Positions 39,661 to 52,158 of a DNA stretch of 64,000 nucleotides are shown one piece after another. Position 1 is the first letter of the stretch. Each line of letters opens with the position of its first letter. Made by a program: the position numbers and the translations under genes. The notes under the pieces are model-generated. The model saw only the letters and a list, made by a program, of their open reading frames with translations, searched no databases and had not been told where the DNA came from. Source of the DNA: Cloeon dipterum (lineage: Eukaryota > Arthropoda > Insecta > Ephemeroptera > Baetidae); contig NC_088790.1 of assembly GCF_949628265.1 (NCBI RefSeq), positions 11,536,545-11,600,544 on the forward strand, written 5' to 3'.

Positions 39661-42617
39661 ATGTCTTCGGCAGCCATGCAACCGCACAGCCGGAAGAAAG
39701 TTTGCTACTATTACGACAGTGAGTACGGGTCTGAGATTTTTAAAATTTTGGGATTAGACCGGTAAAAAATGCAAAATCTAAGCGAGTATGTATACATACA
39801 TACCTAACAGTCGATCGCGGTAGAAGGTGGACTTGTACAATATTTTGGTTGAAATTAGGTCTTTTATGTAAAAATTTTACCTCCAAATTACTGATTATAC
39901 TTTGACTTTGAAAATTGCAAAACAATATTTCGAATTTCTTGAACCGAAGTGTCGGAAATGCGAAAATTTCATCAATTCGGCCATTAAATTCTCAAGTGGA
40001 TAAAAGTTGGTACTTTGCGTGATCACTCATGTTCAACGCCACCGGTTCAGCTTACTTACTTTGCCGTGCTTCGGCCGCGGAACTACTATTTCTACCTAAT
40101 TTCAAACATTTAATATCTCTTAAATGTTTATGTTTCTATAGAAATAAATTTCTTGTATTTAAACTTAGGAACGCAAAAAATATTCATGGTCACCCTCAAT
40201 CCTTATCCACGTGTGAACCTAAAGAACATGGCGGATACAAACTGAATTTATCGAAGATGATGAACTCGGTCTTCTTCTCACAATCAATATGATTCACTGG
40301 ATAAACTATTCCATTGCAGGTGACATCGGAAATTACTACTATGGGCAAGGCCACCCCATGAAGCCGCACCGCATACGCATGACGCACAACCTTCTCTTGA
40401 ACTACGGCCTCTACCGCAAGATGGAAATTTACGTAGGTTTTCTAAAAGACTGCTTTTGCGAAGGCCAAGTTTAAAAAATGAAATTTTAGCGTCCTCACAA
40501 AGCAACTGCCGACGAGATGACCAAGTTCCACAGCGATGACTACATCCGGTTCCTCAGGAGTATCCGCCCTGATAATATGGCAGAATACAACAAGCAGATG
40601 CAGAGATGTAAGTTCAGTTATCTTCTTTGTTCTGTAATAAAAACCTTGAAAGATTGTTTTGTCGCGGTTTAATAATGTTACACAATAAAAGACACAACCT
40701 TTTAACAATTAAATTATATATTTTAATCTGATTTCAGTCAACGTTGGAGAAGATTGCCCTGTGTTTGACGGTCTGTACGAGTTCTGCCAGCTGTCCGCAG
40801 GCGGCTCTGTGGCTGCTGCTGTCAAGCTGAACAAGCAGTCGTCCGACATCTGCATCAACTGGGGTGGTGGACTTCATCACGCAAAGAAGTCTGAGGCCTC
40901 CGGTTTCTGCTATGTCAACGACATCGTGCTCGGCATCCTTGAACTGCTCAAGTATCATCAGAGGGTCTTGTACATTGACATCGACGTCCACCACGGTGAT
41001 GGCGTTGAAGAGGCGTTTTACACTACTGACCGGGTGATGACCGTGTCGTTCCACAAGTACGGAGAGTACTTCCCTGGAACTGGAGATCTCAGGGTGAGAA
41101 CCTGTACCGTTTTCAAGGGAAAAATTTTCTTCGATATTGCAATCGTTTGGAAGGGGTCGGCAGAAGTGTTCGGCGCAAAAACCACGTTAAACTTAAACAG
41201 TGCTTGCTTGTGGTTTAGAGGAAACAGAGAAAATAAAGTGCTAATTCATACATAACACGGTGGTTGGTTACTGGTCGGCCTGGGCGCCTGGTCATGGCGC
41301 CTCTAGGTCAATAGCACGCCAGAGTTTAAAACACTTATACCACATCTTACGACTCATAATCTACAAATTTTTTAAACTTAAAGTTCATCTGTGGAAATTA
41401 TTTAAACGTGTCGTGTGATTGCGTGTTATGAATTGACTACCTTTTGATTTGCCTGCATTTCAGTAACTTATTAATCCCTTGTACATTTTACCATTTTTCA
41501 CTTTTCTTGATTAATACTTAATATAAAATTTTATTTAGTGTTAAATAAAATTTATTTGTCATTTCAGGATATTGGTGCTGGCAAAGGCAAGTACTATGCT
41601 GTGAACATTCCCCTGCGCGACGGCATTGACGACGCGAGCTACGAGAGCATTTTCGTGCCAATCATGTCCAAGGTGATGGAGACCTTCCAGCCTGGAGCAA
41701 TCGTGCTACAATGCGGCGCCGACTCACTCACAGGAGACAGACTCGGCTGTTTCAATCTGACCGTGCGAGGTTTGTAGCCTAACTCATCGCAAGACGCAGC
41801 CATTCTCAATTTTAAAATCTCGCTAGGCCACGGAAAGTGCGTGGAGTTCATGAAAAAGTACAACCTGCCGCTGCTGATCGTGGGTGGCGGTGGCTACACC
41901 ATTAGGAACGTTTCCCGTTGCTGGACCTATGAGACTTCGGTTGCATTGGGCGTGGAAATCGCCAACGAGCTGCCGTACAACGACTATTTTGAATATTTTG
42001 GACCAGACTTTAAACTTCATATCAGCCCATCAAACATGGCCAACCAAAACACAACTGAATACCTGGAAAAGATCAAGTGAGTTGCATTTTCTTCACTTGA
42101 GAAAGGAACTATATTGACTTATGTGTACGTTCTAATTTCAGAACTCGCCTATTTGAGAATCTCAGAATGCTTCCTCATGCTCCTGGCGTTCAAATGCAAG
42201 GTAAAGAGTAATTCAATAGAAACATTTAAACTTTGTACTCAAATTTGTGTTATTTAACAGCCATTCCAGAAGATGCGCTGAAAGTAGATTCTGGGGAAGA
42301 TGATGACAAAGCCAATCCAGATGAACGTCTCCCTCAGAGCATTACTGATAAGAGAATCAATCCAGACAATGAATTTTCTGACAGTGACGACGAAGCTGAT
42401 CGTAAGGACCAAAAAGCATCATACAAGGGACGCAAACGACCGCGTTTGGACAAGTCGCACAAACATGATAACGACGAGAAAAAAGATGAAGATGATAAAA
42501 AGACGAGTAAGTGACAAAATTTGATATATGTCTCAAAACATTAATGAATCGATTGGATCTGCAGAAAATGATGAGAAAGAATCGAAGAAAGATGGTGAGA
42601 AAACCAGCGCAGCTTAA
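39661..42617 (+). CDS. HDAC1: Class I histone deacetylase HDAC1/Rpd3, 9 coding exons, 484 aa
   Basis: Zinc-dependent lysine deacetylase, the catalytic subunit of Sin3, NuRD and CoREST corepressor complexes in the nucleus. Exons: 39661-39718, 40320-40432, 40490-40607, 40738-41093, 41568-41769, 41827-42076, 42142-42200, 42261-42506, 42565-42617. The catalytic domain is nearly identical to the family: [32 protein letters not shown] (His143/His144), DIDVHHGDG (zinc ligands Asp179 and His181), [13 protein letters not shown] (Asp267), [10 protein letters not shown] (Tyr306). The acidic/basic tail keeps the EFSDSDDE casein-kinase-2 type site and a KGRKRPR nuclear-signal-like stretch. Length matches vertebrate HDAC1 (482) and is shorter than fly Rpd3. 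No TATA box was seen; a CpG-rich stretch before the ATG fits a housekeeping promoter. Poly(A) signals AATAAA occur at 42964 and 43153. Confidence 0.97.
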
Positions 42618-44152
42618 TGTCCTGATCTCAAAATTCCATAATATAATGGAGAACTCTAATTTGTCCGATTAGAAATCACTTGCTGTTGCTTGCATTTCTT
42701 TTTTAACTTGGATAAAAAATGCTATTGTACTCTTTGAATCTGATGTGATTTGGTTAACTGAGCAAAGTCATATTTTTGCCCTCTGAAAAATAATAGTAGG
42801 GGATAAAGTGTGATAGCTGTAAATTGACTTTAAGTTTTATTTCAGCATAGTTTTTTTTGCAGAAGGTCATATTTAATGGCTCTAATGTAAACTAAATAAG
42901 ATCTTAATTTAAATTTGCTCCAAAAGAGTTAAGTTCAAACCAATTTTGGCTTAAAATTATCAAAATAAATCTTCGTGTCGGACAAATTACAGGAATCCAA
43001 ACAAGGTTTAGATTGAGCACAGTAATTTCTTGGCCAGAACATTTTAAGTCGATTTTGGTTATGTTTTCGTCAGCAAAAGAAGGCTGTTTTGATTGTGAGT
43101 GTAAGATTTAGATTTCATAGTTCGCCAAAAGTCTGCGTATTTATTTCCTCAAAATAAATCTTTTTGTACAATGAGATATGCGTCTTTTATTTTTAATTGC
43201 CTGACATCAAAAGCCTATACTCGTACGTCCTGTTTGGCATGCCTGCCAGCAAAGGTGGATGCACTGAGCAAAGAGAGATCTCTCTCTGTGACCAACGGCA
43301 TCTTCACATTTGAAGAAAAATTAAAAATAAACAGGAAATGGTAATCACTATACGCTACTTGAGGAGTCCGCTTGCCGGCCAGTTGAGCTCACGCTTAGCT
43401 GCGATATTTTTGAAAGCTATAAATCCTACGGAAGAGTTCATTTGAGAAAATATTTCTAAGCTAATAAATGAACTCTGCTAAACGAAATAATAGCTTGATA
43501 GCTAATAGCTGTGTGCTTTTTTCAATTTTCATCTGGGCTTCACCAAAGGAGTAATTTAAAAAAAATGGCAGTCGTTGAGGAAATTCCGTTAGTGGAGCAA
43601 GCTATAGTAGTTTTTAAAGAAATAAAATCTGCGTTTCAATGAAAAATTAAAAACATTAACAAATTTTGCAGTTTTAATTTAATTTTAAATTGAAATTTCA
43701 GAGAGTATGTATAGGAGAGATCCGAGAGATCAAAAACTTTTGAAGCTGACTCATATTGTAAGTAGATGAAATCTACATATTTACCAATTAAATTTGCAAT
43801 GATCTAAAATATAAACCAAATAATGTTTAGAGAAGTCGTACGACAAGCAATTAAACTTACAGAGATGTGATGAGTCAAGGGCGAAAATCGGAGCGGTATT
43901 TCATTCCAACCTTAACTGTTTCTGTCAGCACTTGTCGCGGCTGTGAAAGTGACGGAATATTTTATTGCGAGACACAGTTTTCGAAGAGCTGGACGAGGGA
44001 GGCGGCACACATACACGCTCCATCACGCATTTTTTATATTTCCTTACACCCCCGTCATGTCTTATAAACTTGTGATATAAAAATAAACTTTCCAAGATAT
44101 TTCGGCCGGAAAGATTTTTAAAGAAGGCAGCTGCGCGCCTTATAACATTCGC

Positions 44153-44200
44153 TATAAATATGCGTGCGCGAGCGGCGCTCGTTCTCTTTCTGTATATTAT
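44153..44200 (+). promoter_or_regulatory. Candidate core promoter (TATAAATA) in a GC-rich island
   Basis: TATAAATA at 44153-44160 is flanked by GC-rich DNA, with a pyrimidine-rich start region (CTCGTTCTC) about 25-32 bases downstream. No downstream coding exon recognised. Confidence 0.25.
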
Positions 44201-46078
44201 CGCTAGTCATATGCATCTCGCGCCGCGCCCGGTTTTCCAAATAAACACGCGACCAGCAGCCCGCCGCCGCCTCTCCATCCCTCCGTCCCGTGCATGTCTC
44301 GCCTTTACCGCGGCCGCAGAGACCGATTTCAGCCGGCGTGCGGACGTGCTCTCCGCGGCCGACTGTAAATCTCGCACTTCTCTTGTCTATACTTGGGGTA
44401 TGAACGCACACGCCACGAAAAGAAGCTTTTGCTGCTTGAAACGGTTCAACTTGGGGATTAATATCTCATCGCACCAAGAAAATTAAGCCTAAAAATTAAT
44501 AATTTATTATTTTTTCCAAGGAAAATTTGATGTCAGTTCCACTTTAAAATATTGAAATACAGGAAATTTACATATGAGCTGGATTTTAATCTATGTGGAA
44601 ATATCTGCAGAGGATTTCTAATCATCCCGGAGCATTGAAAATGATTGATTACGATTAAGCCCAACGAAATGGGATCTATTAAATAATACTGCCACTCACC
44701 CACCCTGCGACAACGAATTATTGGAATTTTATTTCATTTTTCAATTAAAGAGTGAAATTCTACTAGTTAATCTAGAAGGAAACACCAGTAGAATTTAATT
44801 TAAGGTTGCTCTATCAAATAAGTTTTAAATGGTGAAATGTCTTTAAAGATTTTCACATTTCCAATTGTATCAGAAAAAAAGAAGAAGTTGCGGGTGGAAT
44901 GAATTTTGACCTCAATATGCAACTTGCCTGGTGTAAGTGTTGCACTGGTTGCATAGGTGAGCAACTGCAGGATGCAAAACAAGTTTATTTTACTCACACG
45001 AGAATCTTTCTCAGTCATTAATTTTGATTTACCTGTATTGATTATTGAAATATCATTTACATTTACTTAAGATATCCATACTCCTAATTTTAAATTAAAA
45101 TTGAATTATTTAGATTTAATCCAGCACATTCGTGCAGTTTATTAGAGAAATGTTTTCGATTTCGTTTTGTTCTGTGACCAAAGTTAGTAATCATAGCAAT
45201 AATCTATTATTTCAACTTTTTCACAGACTATAATGAATTAAATATATATTAAACAAGGTTATAAATACTCGTTACATTACAAGCAAATGACTTTCATAAT
45301 TTTTGCGATATTTATTAGAAGATTCGCACGTTGCATAAAATTGATTTGCTGGGGGTTTACTTGTCGAGTTAGGATTTGATTTCTCGCAAAATTTTCAATT
45401 ATTTTGGTTGCTAATAATTTACTTATTTGCTAAAAGGTACTTATTTAATGTGTATGTTTTTCTCAAAATGCTCTTCATTTTTAAATTTTTAGTTCGAGCA
45501 CCCCATCATGATTTTTTGATATGTGGTTATGGAATTATAGAGTTCTCGAATAACCAAGTTTGGAAATATAGTATGTTTCTTTCTAGAAAATCAGAATAAA
45601 ATGTTTTTAATTTCTCACCCTTTCACTAAACCCAGATATTATGACAAAGGCAGTGCCAGAAAATCAGCACCGGGGCAACAAATGCGAAACGGGCTGGGTG
45701 TGCGCGTGTGCGTTCGCGTCCTTGATTGAAACGCCGTTTTTTTCTGTCAAGCACGGAGCCCACTTATTGCACGGGGCGAGTGTACGTGTGCGAGAGAAAA
45801 ATGGAGCGGTTAGCCGGCAAATGTGTGTGCGGAGCGGCCTGATTGTATTTGGCGAGCCGGCAAGAACCGGGGTGGCTTAATTAACGGCTCGAGCAGAGAA
45901 CGAGAGAGAAAGCAGGCAGGCAGTGTTGGGCTGGGCGGAAAGGGGTTGGGGCCATGCGCGCCTCTTCTCTCATCGTGCACGCGCGCGGCTGCGAGAGGCA
46001 TGCCGCTCCTCCACCCACGCCTCGCATCGGCCCATAGCCATCAAACAGACGGCCGGCTCTGCTCTCTGCTCTCCAAGA

Positions 46079-46250
46079 TATAAATATTTGCGTCAGTTTA
46101 GACCATGATTTCATCCAGTTCACTTCACCGCGCGCCAGAAGCAGCCAGCCGCCTCTAAGTAATTTCTTCGTCTCTGCCGGCCGGATTCAAGTGTCTGCCG
46201 CTCTCATCAGCCCAAGGGAAAGAGTGCTTGATTTTTATTCATTTTCTTCA
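46079..46250 (+). promoter_or_regulatory. Candidate core promoter (TATAAATA plus initiator)
   Basis: TATAAATA at 46079-46086, TCAGTT at 46093 and TTTCATCC with its A at 46113, 34 bases after the TATA start. GC-rich leader-like sequence follows to about 46.21 kb. This is the best-formed promoter in the coding-free 16 kb. Confidence 0.35.
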
Positions 46251-47525
46251 AAGTCATAACCGATCGCTTTAGGGATCGATGTTCTGGCAATCGTTTGCAG
46301 TGGCTTGCTCAAGGTTTCATTCAAAAATTAACCATCGTCAGGACTTTATAAGGATAATTTGTTTTAATTAGTAGTGGACTCATTGAATGTGTGTTCCTTT
46401 TACACGATGAAAACTTAAATTACAAGATTAATATTTTTGTTATAATTTGTATATTCTTAAAACGACTGTTTTCTGTATGACGATTTTTGGGCAACTTTAA
46501 AAATAACTCGAATTTTTTCCCGCGAATTGCAAAACGAGTGATTTTGGCTTTCCGAAGACGGCAGAGCACATAAGAAAACATTCTAAATATCATTTGGAGC
46601 CTAAAATAATGACCATTTATCAATTCATCTCATCAAATTAAAATCTTAATATTAAATTTTAATTTTAATGTTTGTCCATCTTTTAAAAAGTCTTTGAAAT
46701 TGTCGAATTTCACATTTTAAATTAATGAAATCTTTAAATCACAACAGGCCACACGAATCATCACTGTTAAAAAAGTTCAATCTAAAAATATGTTCATTGT
46801 AAGAAATATCTTTTTAATGGCCTAAACGGAATATTTTAATTTAAAATTAATATTCGCCAAAAAATTTTTACATTTTCATGTGCAAAAAAGACGGCACATT
46901 AATGAATGTAAAAATTATATATTCTGTTTTTTAAGGACAACTGAAATTATTTGTGATTGCTATTCTTACTTGAAAATTTAAATGTTTATTAATTTCAGAC
47001 TGGTATTGACATTCAGCCAAGTTGGTTTACGGAGAGCCGATTTACTGGCCTAAATTTTGTTGTATTTCCTAAATCATTAAGTTTTGTGTTTCATATTTAT
47101 CTGATTACCAAAAATATTGCGATTTGGTCCATTTTGGGCGGAATTTAATTTTTTAAGCCAATTTAAGAAATTATCAATTATTTCTTGCATTACGAATTAT
47201 TTCGATTTAGTATTTAGTTATCACTTTGGATTAAATTTGATATTTAACTCTAACCATCATTTTTTAACGAGAATTTCATGGGGAGATTTTTTACAACCGT
47301 GGTACTTTCGTTTTATTTTCATCGTTGGTTCATGGGCAACATTTACTTGTCTAATCAATAAATTCTGAAAACACCAATTTTTGAACTTGCGAGACCTCGT
47401 ACATTACGGAATTCTTATTCCAGATTTTGGTTTACAATGCCCCGAGCGAGTAACTCAAATCAGACAAGCCACTTAATCAATAAAAATTTCAGCTGGCTGT
47501 GCTCTCCATAAATTGTTTTGTTTGT

Positions 47526-47526
<1 letters not shown>

Positions 47527-47558
<32 letters not shown>
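47527..47558. repeat. (CT)n microsatellite, 32 bp
   Basis: Sixteen uninterrupted CT units at the edge of a GC-rich island. CT/GA repeats often mark GAGA-factor type promoter elements in arthropods; a role here is inference. Confidence 0.9.
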
Positions 47559-47560
<2 letters not shown>

Positions 47561-49929
47561 TTTTGTCCGATTGTGATTAATTAGGCGCCACGGGCAGCAG
47601 CAGTCTCAAATAATATTTAAATGGCTTGCATGCATAAACAGAGAGCGGCGGAAATGCAAATATTTTGCTCCAAATAGCCGCGCGCGGGCTGCGATCGCGG
47701 GCCGGCCAGAGTTGTTGACTGCGAGCGTCTCGCTGACAATGTGTCAACACAAGCTCTCTGTTTGTGAAACACGAACGATTTGTGCGTGAAAATCGCGCTC
47801 AAAGGCGTGTGTGCATGAGGCTAGAAAATGAAAAATAGAACTTTGAGTGGCGAAACGTCCCTCGTGACTAATCATTGCGCGCGGGGCGTGTGCCGCGGGC
47901 GCGCGTTGAAAAATGTGAGCCAGAGAGGAATTTTCCACGCACGCACTCGCGTCGTTTCTAAAACGGACTTTGTTTGCAAAAACTCGCCTAGCTAACTGGC
48001 AGCGCGGCCGCACTTCTTGTCAAATGCTACGGATAGCCTCTTTGCATGGCCCCGCAGCGAGGGAAAAAGCAAAAAATAAAACGCCAACAGCGGAAGGCTT
48101 TCCACGAATTAATGATCACGCTGCTAGTGGGCAGCGCGAGTGACGTTCAGCTACTCACTTAAAATATGTCTCGTTCCTTCGCGCAACCAGTATGCCAGGA
48201 AATGAAATTAAACGCGCGTGCGAGATGGGTTTCGGGGGGCCGAAAATTAATTTGTAGCCAAAAACGCGTGTCATGAGAAGATGAAGATCCTCGAAAAATT
48301 GATCTTGCGACTTATGTTTTCAAATTTGGTTTCAATTTAATTTTTATTATGGCAAAATCTAGTCAGTGGGAAATTTGCAAACTTAGCAAATTTAATTATA
48401 CGGCATGAATTAAAAATTCTGTTAATTTGAGACTGTAAAATTAACTTTTTTAGTCTAACGCTGTTATCTATGTCCGATGAAGGGGCTAAATAAAGACATC
48501 AAAATTGTCAAAAGTCTAGAATTTATTTTCTTTCAAAGCTCTTTCATAAATATTTATAAAACATAATATTTTGGTATTTTCCGTATTTTCAACCTTCAAA
48601 GAAGAGCAAGATTTAAGACTTAAAGGCATGATTATACAGTGCTTTTTAAATTAAATTACTTTTCCTCTTTAATGTTTTTTATTTTATTTTGGTCATAAGG
48701 GTCATATTAAAATTCATATCAGTTTGAAACATCTTCGGAGTCCGATGTTATTTTTATCAGACTATTTAATAAAGCTAAAAATCCTCCATTTTAATTTCGT
48801 ATTCAGGATATACACATAAAGCATTTGCAGCTTTCCCGTACAAGACTAAAACCTTAAATTGATTTAAATTTCTAAAACTATTTATGGAATGATCTGCGTC
48901 TTTTCTTACAAATTAATAATTTATTCACTTTCTTACTGCAAATTTTCTGAAAGGAAATCCTCTGTCAGGGATCGGAACAAAAAAACAAACGGATGCTGCC
49001 TAATCGAAAGAGTGTGCAGTTGAGGGAAATTAAATGGGCGAGACTTGGCGCCGTCAAATTCAATTTCGTTGTGATTTCTCCCATTTTGCAAGGCAACACA
49101 GCTGCGCAGGGCTGCAAAAAACATTTTATTTCTCAGCCAATTTCACGTGCTCTTGGTGGAGGGCAAACGCGAGGAATTGGCAAAAGCCGACTAATAAAAG
49201 TCCACTCGGACTTAACCTCCGCGGGCGCTGGCTTTTTCTCTGCGGCTCGTGAGAGGAGCGGCTGCCTCTATTTATATGAGAGAGAGTGAGAGTTTAACAT
49301 TCATAAAATCTGGAGTAGAGATTGACGTCAGAGACGAAAACAGGACAAATTTTATGTTCTGTCCATTTATATTGGAGGGCAGCGCAGGGACGTGCGAGGG
49401 AAAAGCGTCTATTTCTGGCCCAAATATGGCCCGTCACGTCCGATATTCTCCCTCCACCCACGACACGTCTAAAGGTTGTTTTGATGCGTGTAGACGTTTA
49501 TCGTGCATAATCAGGCCCATGCTAATTACGGCCCAATATAGTGACAATACAGTCCAGATCGATTGCTGTTAAGATAAAATAAATTCATAAATATATAAAA
49601 TTGAGGGGATATTCACCAACTCAATATTATTATTGAAGGTAATTATAAAAATTATGAGCACAATAAGTAAATTCTGACGAAGTAGAACAAGAATATATGT
49701 GCAAAAAAATAAGATATTTTGAGTAGATCATATTAACGGTCCCCTCTGTGCCCTTATGAATTTAAAAAGAGGTTATGTTATTTTTTTGGCAATTTAATAT
49801 TTATGAAGTTCTATTTTTCACGGAATTTTATTAGATTTGGATAACAATAGTGGAGAAATTTAAATTTTAACTTTTAAATGTTTAAACCAGTCTGTTGGCT
49901 CGGATTGTTAAGGCATTCTCAGGAATGTA

Positions 49930-50083
49930 TTTCGCACCTTTCTAGCGGCTTTAGGGAGAAATGTCTGGCGTTTCAATAAAAGACCTCGGTAAGTGGACGC
50001 GAAAAGATGGCCACTAGGGCCCCATGTCATCCGCTCAGCGGTGAGCTCATAGCCCACGGGATGTGCTGAGTGAGCAGAGGTTC
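49930..50083 (+). repeat. SINE-like repeat, copy 3 (5' truncated)
   Basis: Shares TTCGCACCTTTC.AGCGG, AAATGTCTGGCGTTTCAAT, AAAAGATGGCCAC and the 3' end GCTCATAGCCCA...GAGCAGAGGTT with other copies, notably 60859-61114 and 10471-10750. Confidence 0.55.
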
Positions 50084-51240
50084 AAAAATATATCATCTTG
50101 AATGAAAAATCAGACTGGACAACATTATTGGTGGATTTGGTTTAAAACGTTTTAACAGCCCATTATATATTCGAAATTTTATTTTACAAAGATACACAGT
50201 TTCCAGCTTCAAAAGAATTTTCTCTGTTAAAATTAAATAAATACATATTTGTTTGAGACAGGTTTGAGGTGAAAATTAATTCTTCGCTGGTTCCATTGCA
50301 TAACGGGATCCGAAAAATCTACCAAAAACGTGGCGTTTGACACTAAATGAGCGTGATAATCAATTCGACAACTCAAAAGGAATTAAAAAAGACCCTGAAA
50401 TAGCCTAGTAAAAATAAAAAATTTGAAGACCACACCATTTGTCCGAGTTTCATTTGGAAAGCTAACAAAAGTGTTAATCAAGCTTTTGCTAATTTTATAG
50501 CCAACATGTGTATTAAAATCAAACTGAATATATTATAGACCGGCTGAAAAATCTGGAATTTTGGCAGTTATTTGGAAGAAATGTTCATTTACGTACAACA
50601 TAAAATAATTTGCTTGATTACTCATTAAAGCGCACAAGTAAAACACATGGCTACGTGCTTGTCTCGTCTAACATTGAAATATTTTCAGCCATATGTTGGG
50701 AGCGAAAATATGCTGTCCGTCAGGAGCCTTTGATGCCGCGGTTGATATTGCAAGTAAATAAAGCACAGCTCCTTATATAACATGCTATTCCAATTCCGGG
50801 CCGGTGCACGTGAAGCCGCTCCGCCAGAGACCACGGGGTTGGATTCGTCGATGTCAATCATGTGTCTAATTGGCCCGCCCTCGTTGTTTACGGAATTATC
50901 TTTCACAGCAACATAAACCAATCGATATCAAACGAAATATCTAGCTCCCTGACCTGTTAATCAGACTTGTTCAGAATCAGCAGATGCTCATGTGATCATT
51001 TTTTTCCACCGATGACGCCGGTGCAAGTGTGGAATTCGACGTTTTAGTAAAACACGCAGGATTTAGAGATCAAAAAGTGACTATAGACCGTATTGTTTTG
51101 ATATTTTGGCTCCACATTTAAAAAATGCTGGCTTTTCTTTGATGGGAAATAATTTATATATTTTGTTTATTCTCACACTAGGTTCAATACACATTCATGT
51201 TATTAAAAAGTCGTCAAATTTATAAAAAAAAACATGCGAG

Positions 51241-51306
51241 AAAAGGCAGCATACCGGGCAAACATCTTGTTAAAACTTTACCCAGGAGGGCAAAGCCGGT
51301 ATGGGC
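51241..51306 (+). repeat. Dyad (stem-loop) element, copy 1
   Basis: Ungapped alignment over about 60 bp with 63037-63101. Outer arms CATACCGG / CCGGTATG are perfectly complementary, and an inner stem CTTTACCC / GGGCAAAG sits directly against the 3' outer arm. Confidence 0.55.
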
Positions 51307-52030
51307 CGTGGGCCTATACTAGAAGAGTGACAATTTAAAAAATCGCACTCACATACGCCTTACAAACTGCTGGAAACTGCGCCGCCGAACAGTCCTTCAT
51401 GGCGAGTGGTGCAGCGTTCCATTCCGCAACGACGCGATAATCAAACCCATTTTGGCCGACTTAAACCTCAAAGTAAAGAGAATTTCATCCACGTTCTATC
51501 TAGTGATTTTTTGGGCCTCTAGGGGATTCAGCCTCCCTATTTGCAGATCCATTAGATGCCAAAAGACCCAAGGCGCTGAAGCATCAATGGACCAGTGAAT
51601 GCATTTATATTTACGATATTTACATAAAAATCAGCTTCACGGCACTATAGTGGTCGCGTTTGTGTATTTCGTGCCCGGTTCCATTTCTCTTCCTCTCTCT
51701 CTATTTTTCTGCTTGCTGATGTTCGACGAGCCAGCTAGATCAATTCATTTTCGCGCTCGCCTCTGGCACAAACGGCTTAGTAGAAACAAACCGTGAAAAA
51801 AGCTTTAACATACCATTAAAGCTGTCAAAGTGGCAAGAAATAGCTGCTGCTCGCCGGCCAAAGAACACGCACGCACCACGTTTCCTCGATTATCTGTCAA
51901 AACTCTGAAATTTGACCTTCAAAAAGTTCATTTGATCTTTACCCAGTTTCCAAAATTATTACTGTACAAAATTTCAATCATTCCTGAGTGGTTATAAAGG
52001 GAAATGAAACTATTTGAAAATAATGGAATG

Positions 52031-52158
52031 GTGACTCGAAATGCTCAAATAGCTCAACGGACTGGAAGGCATACCGGCGCCGGCTCACCTCTCGCTGGTT
52101 TTCGCACCTTTCCAGCGGATTTAATGACGAATGGTCACATTGGGCCCCAGGTGCCCAT
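52031..52158 (+). repeat. SINE-like repeat, copy 4 (head)
   Basis: Begins GTGACTCGAAATGCTCAAAT followed by AGCTCAACGGACTGG, which fits a tRNA box A (TRGCNNARYNGG). Continues CTCGCTGGTTTTCGCACC and ends near GGGCCCCAGGTGCCC. Closest to copy 1 in reverse. Confidence 0.6.

Noticed and set aside
44160-44486. 108-codon open frame starting right after a TATAAATA motif
   Set aside because: The ATG overlaps the TATA box, so it could not be within a transcript from that promoter; low-complexity Arg/Ala/Pro-rich composition.
51241-51306. Dyad element as a hammerhead or SECIS-type RNA
   Set aside because: Neither the hammerhead core CTGATGA...GAAA nor the SECIS ATGA...AA...GA pattern is present.
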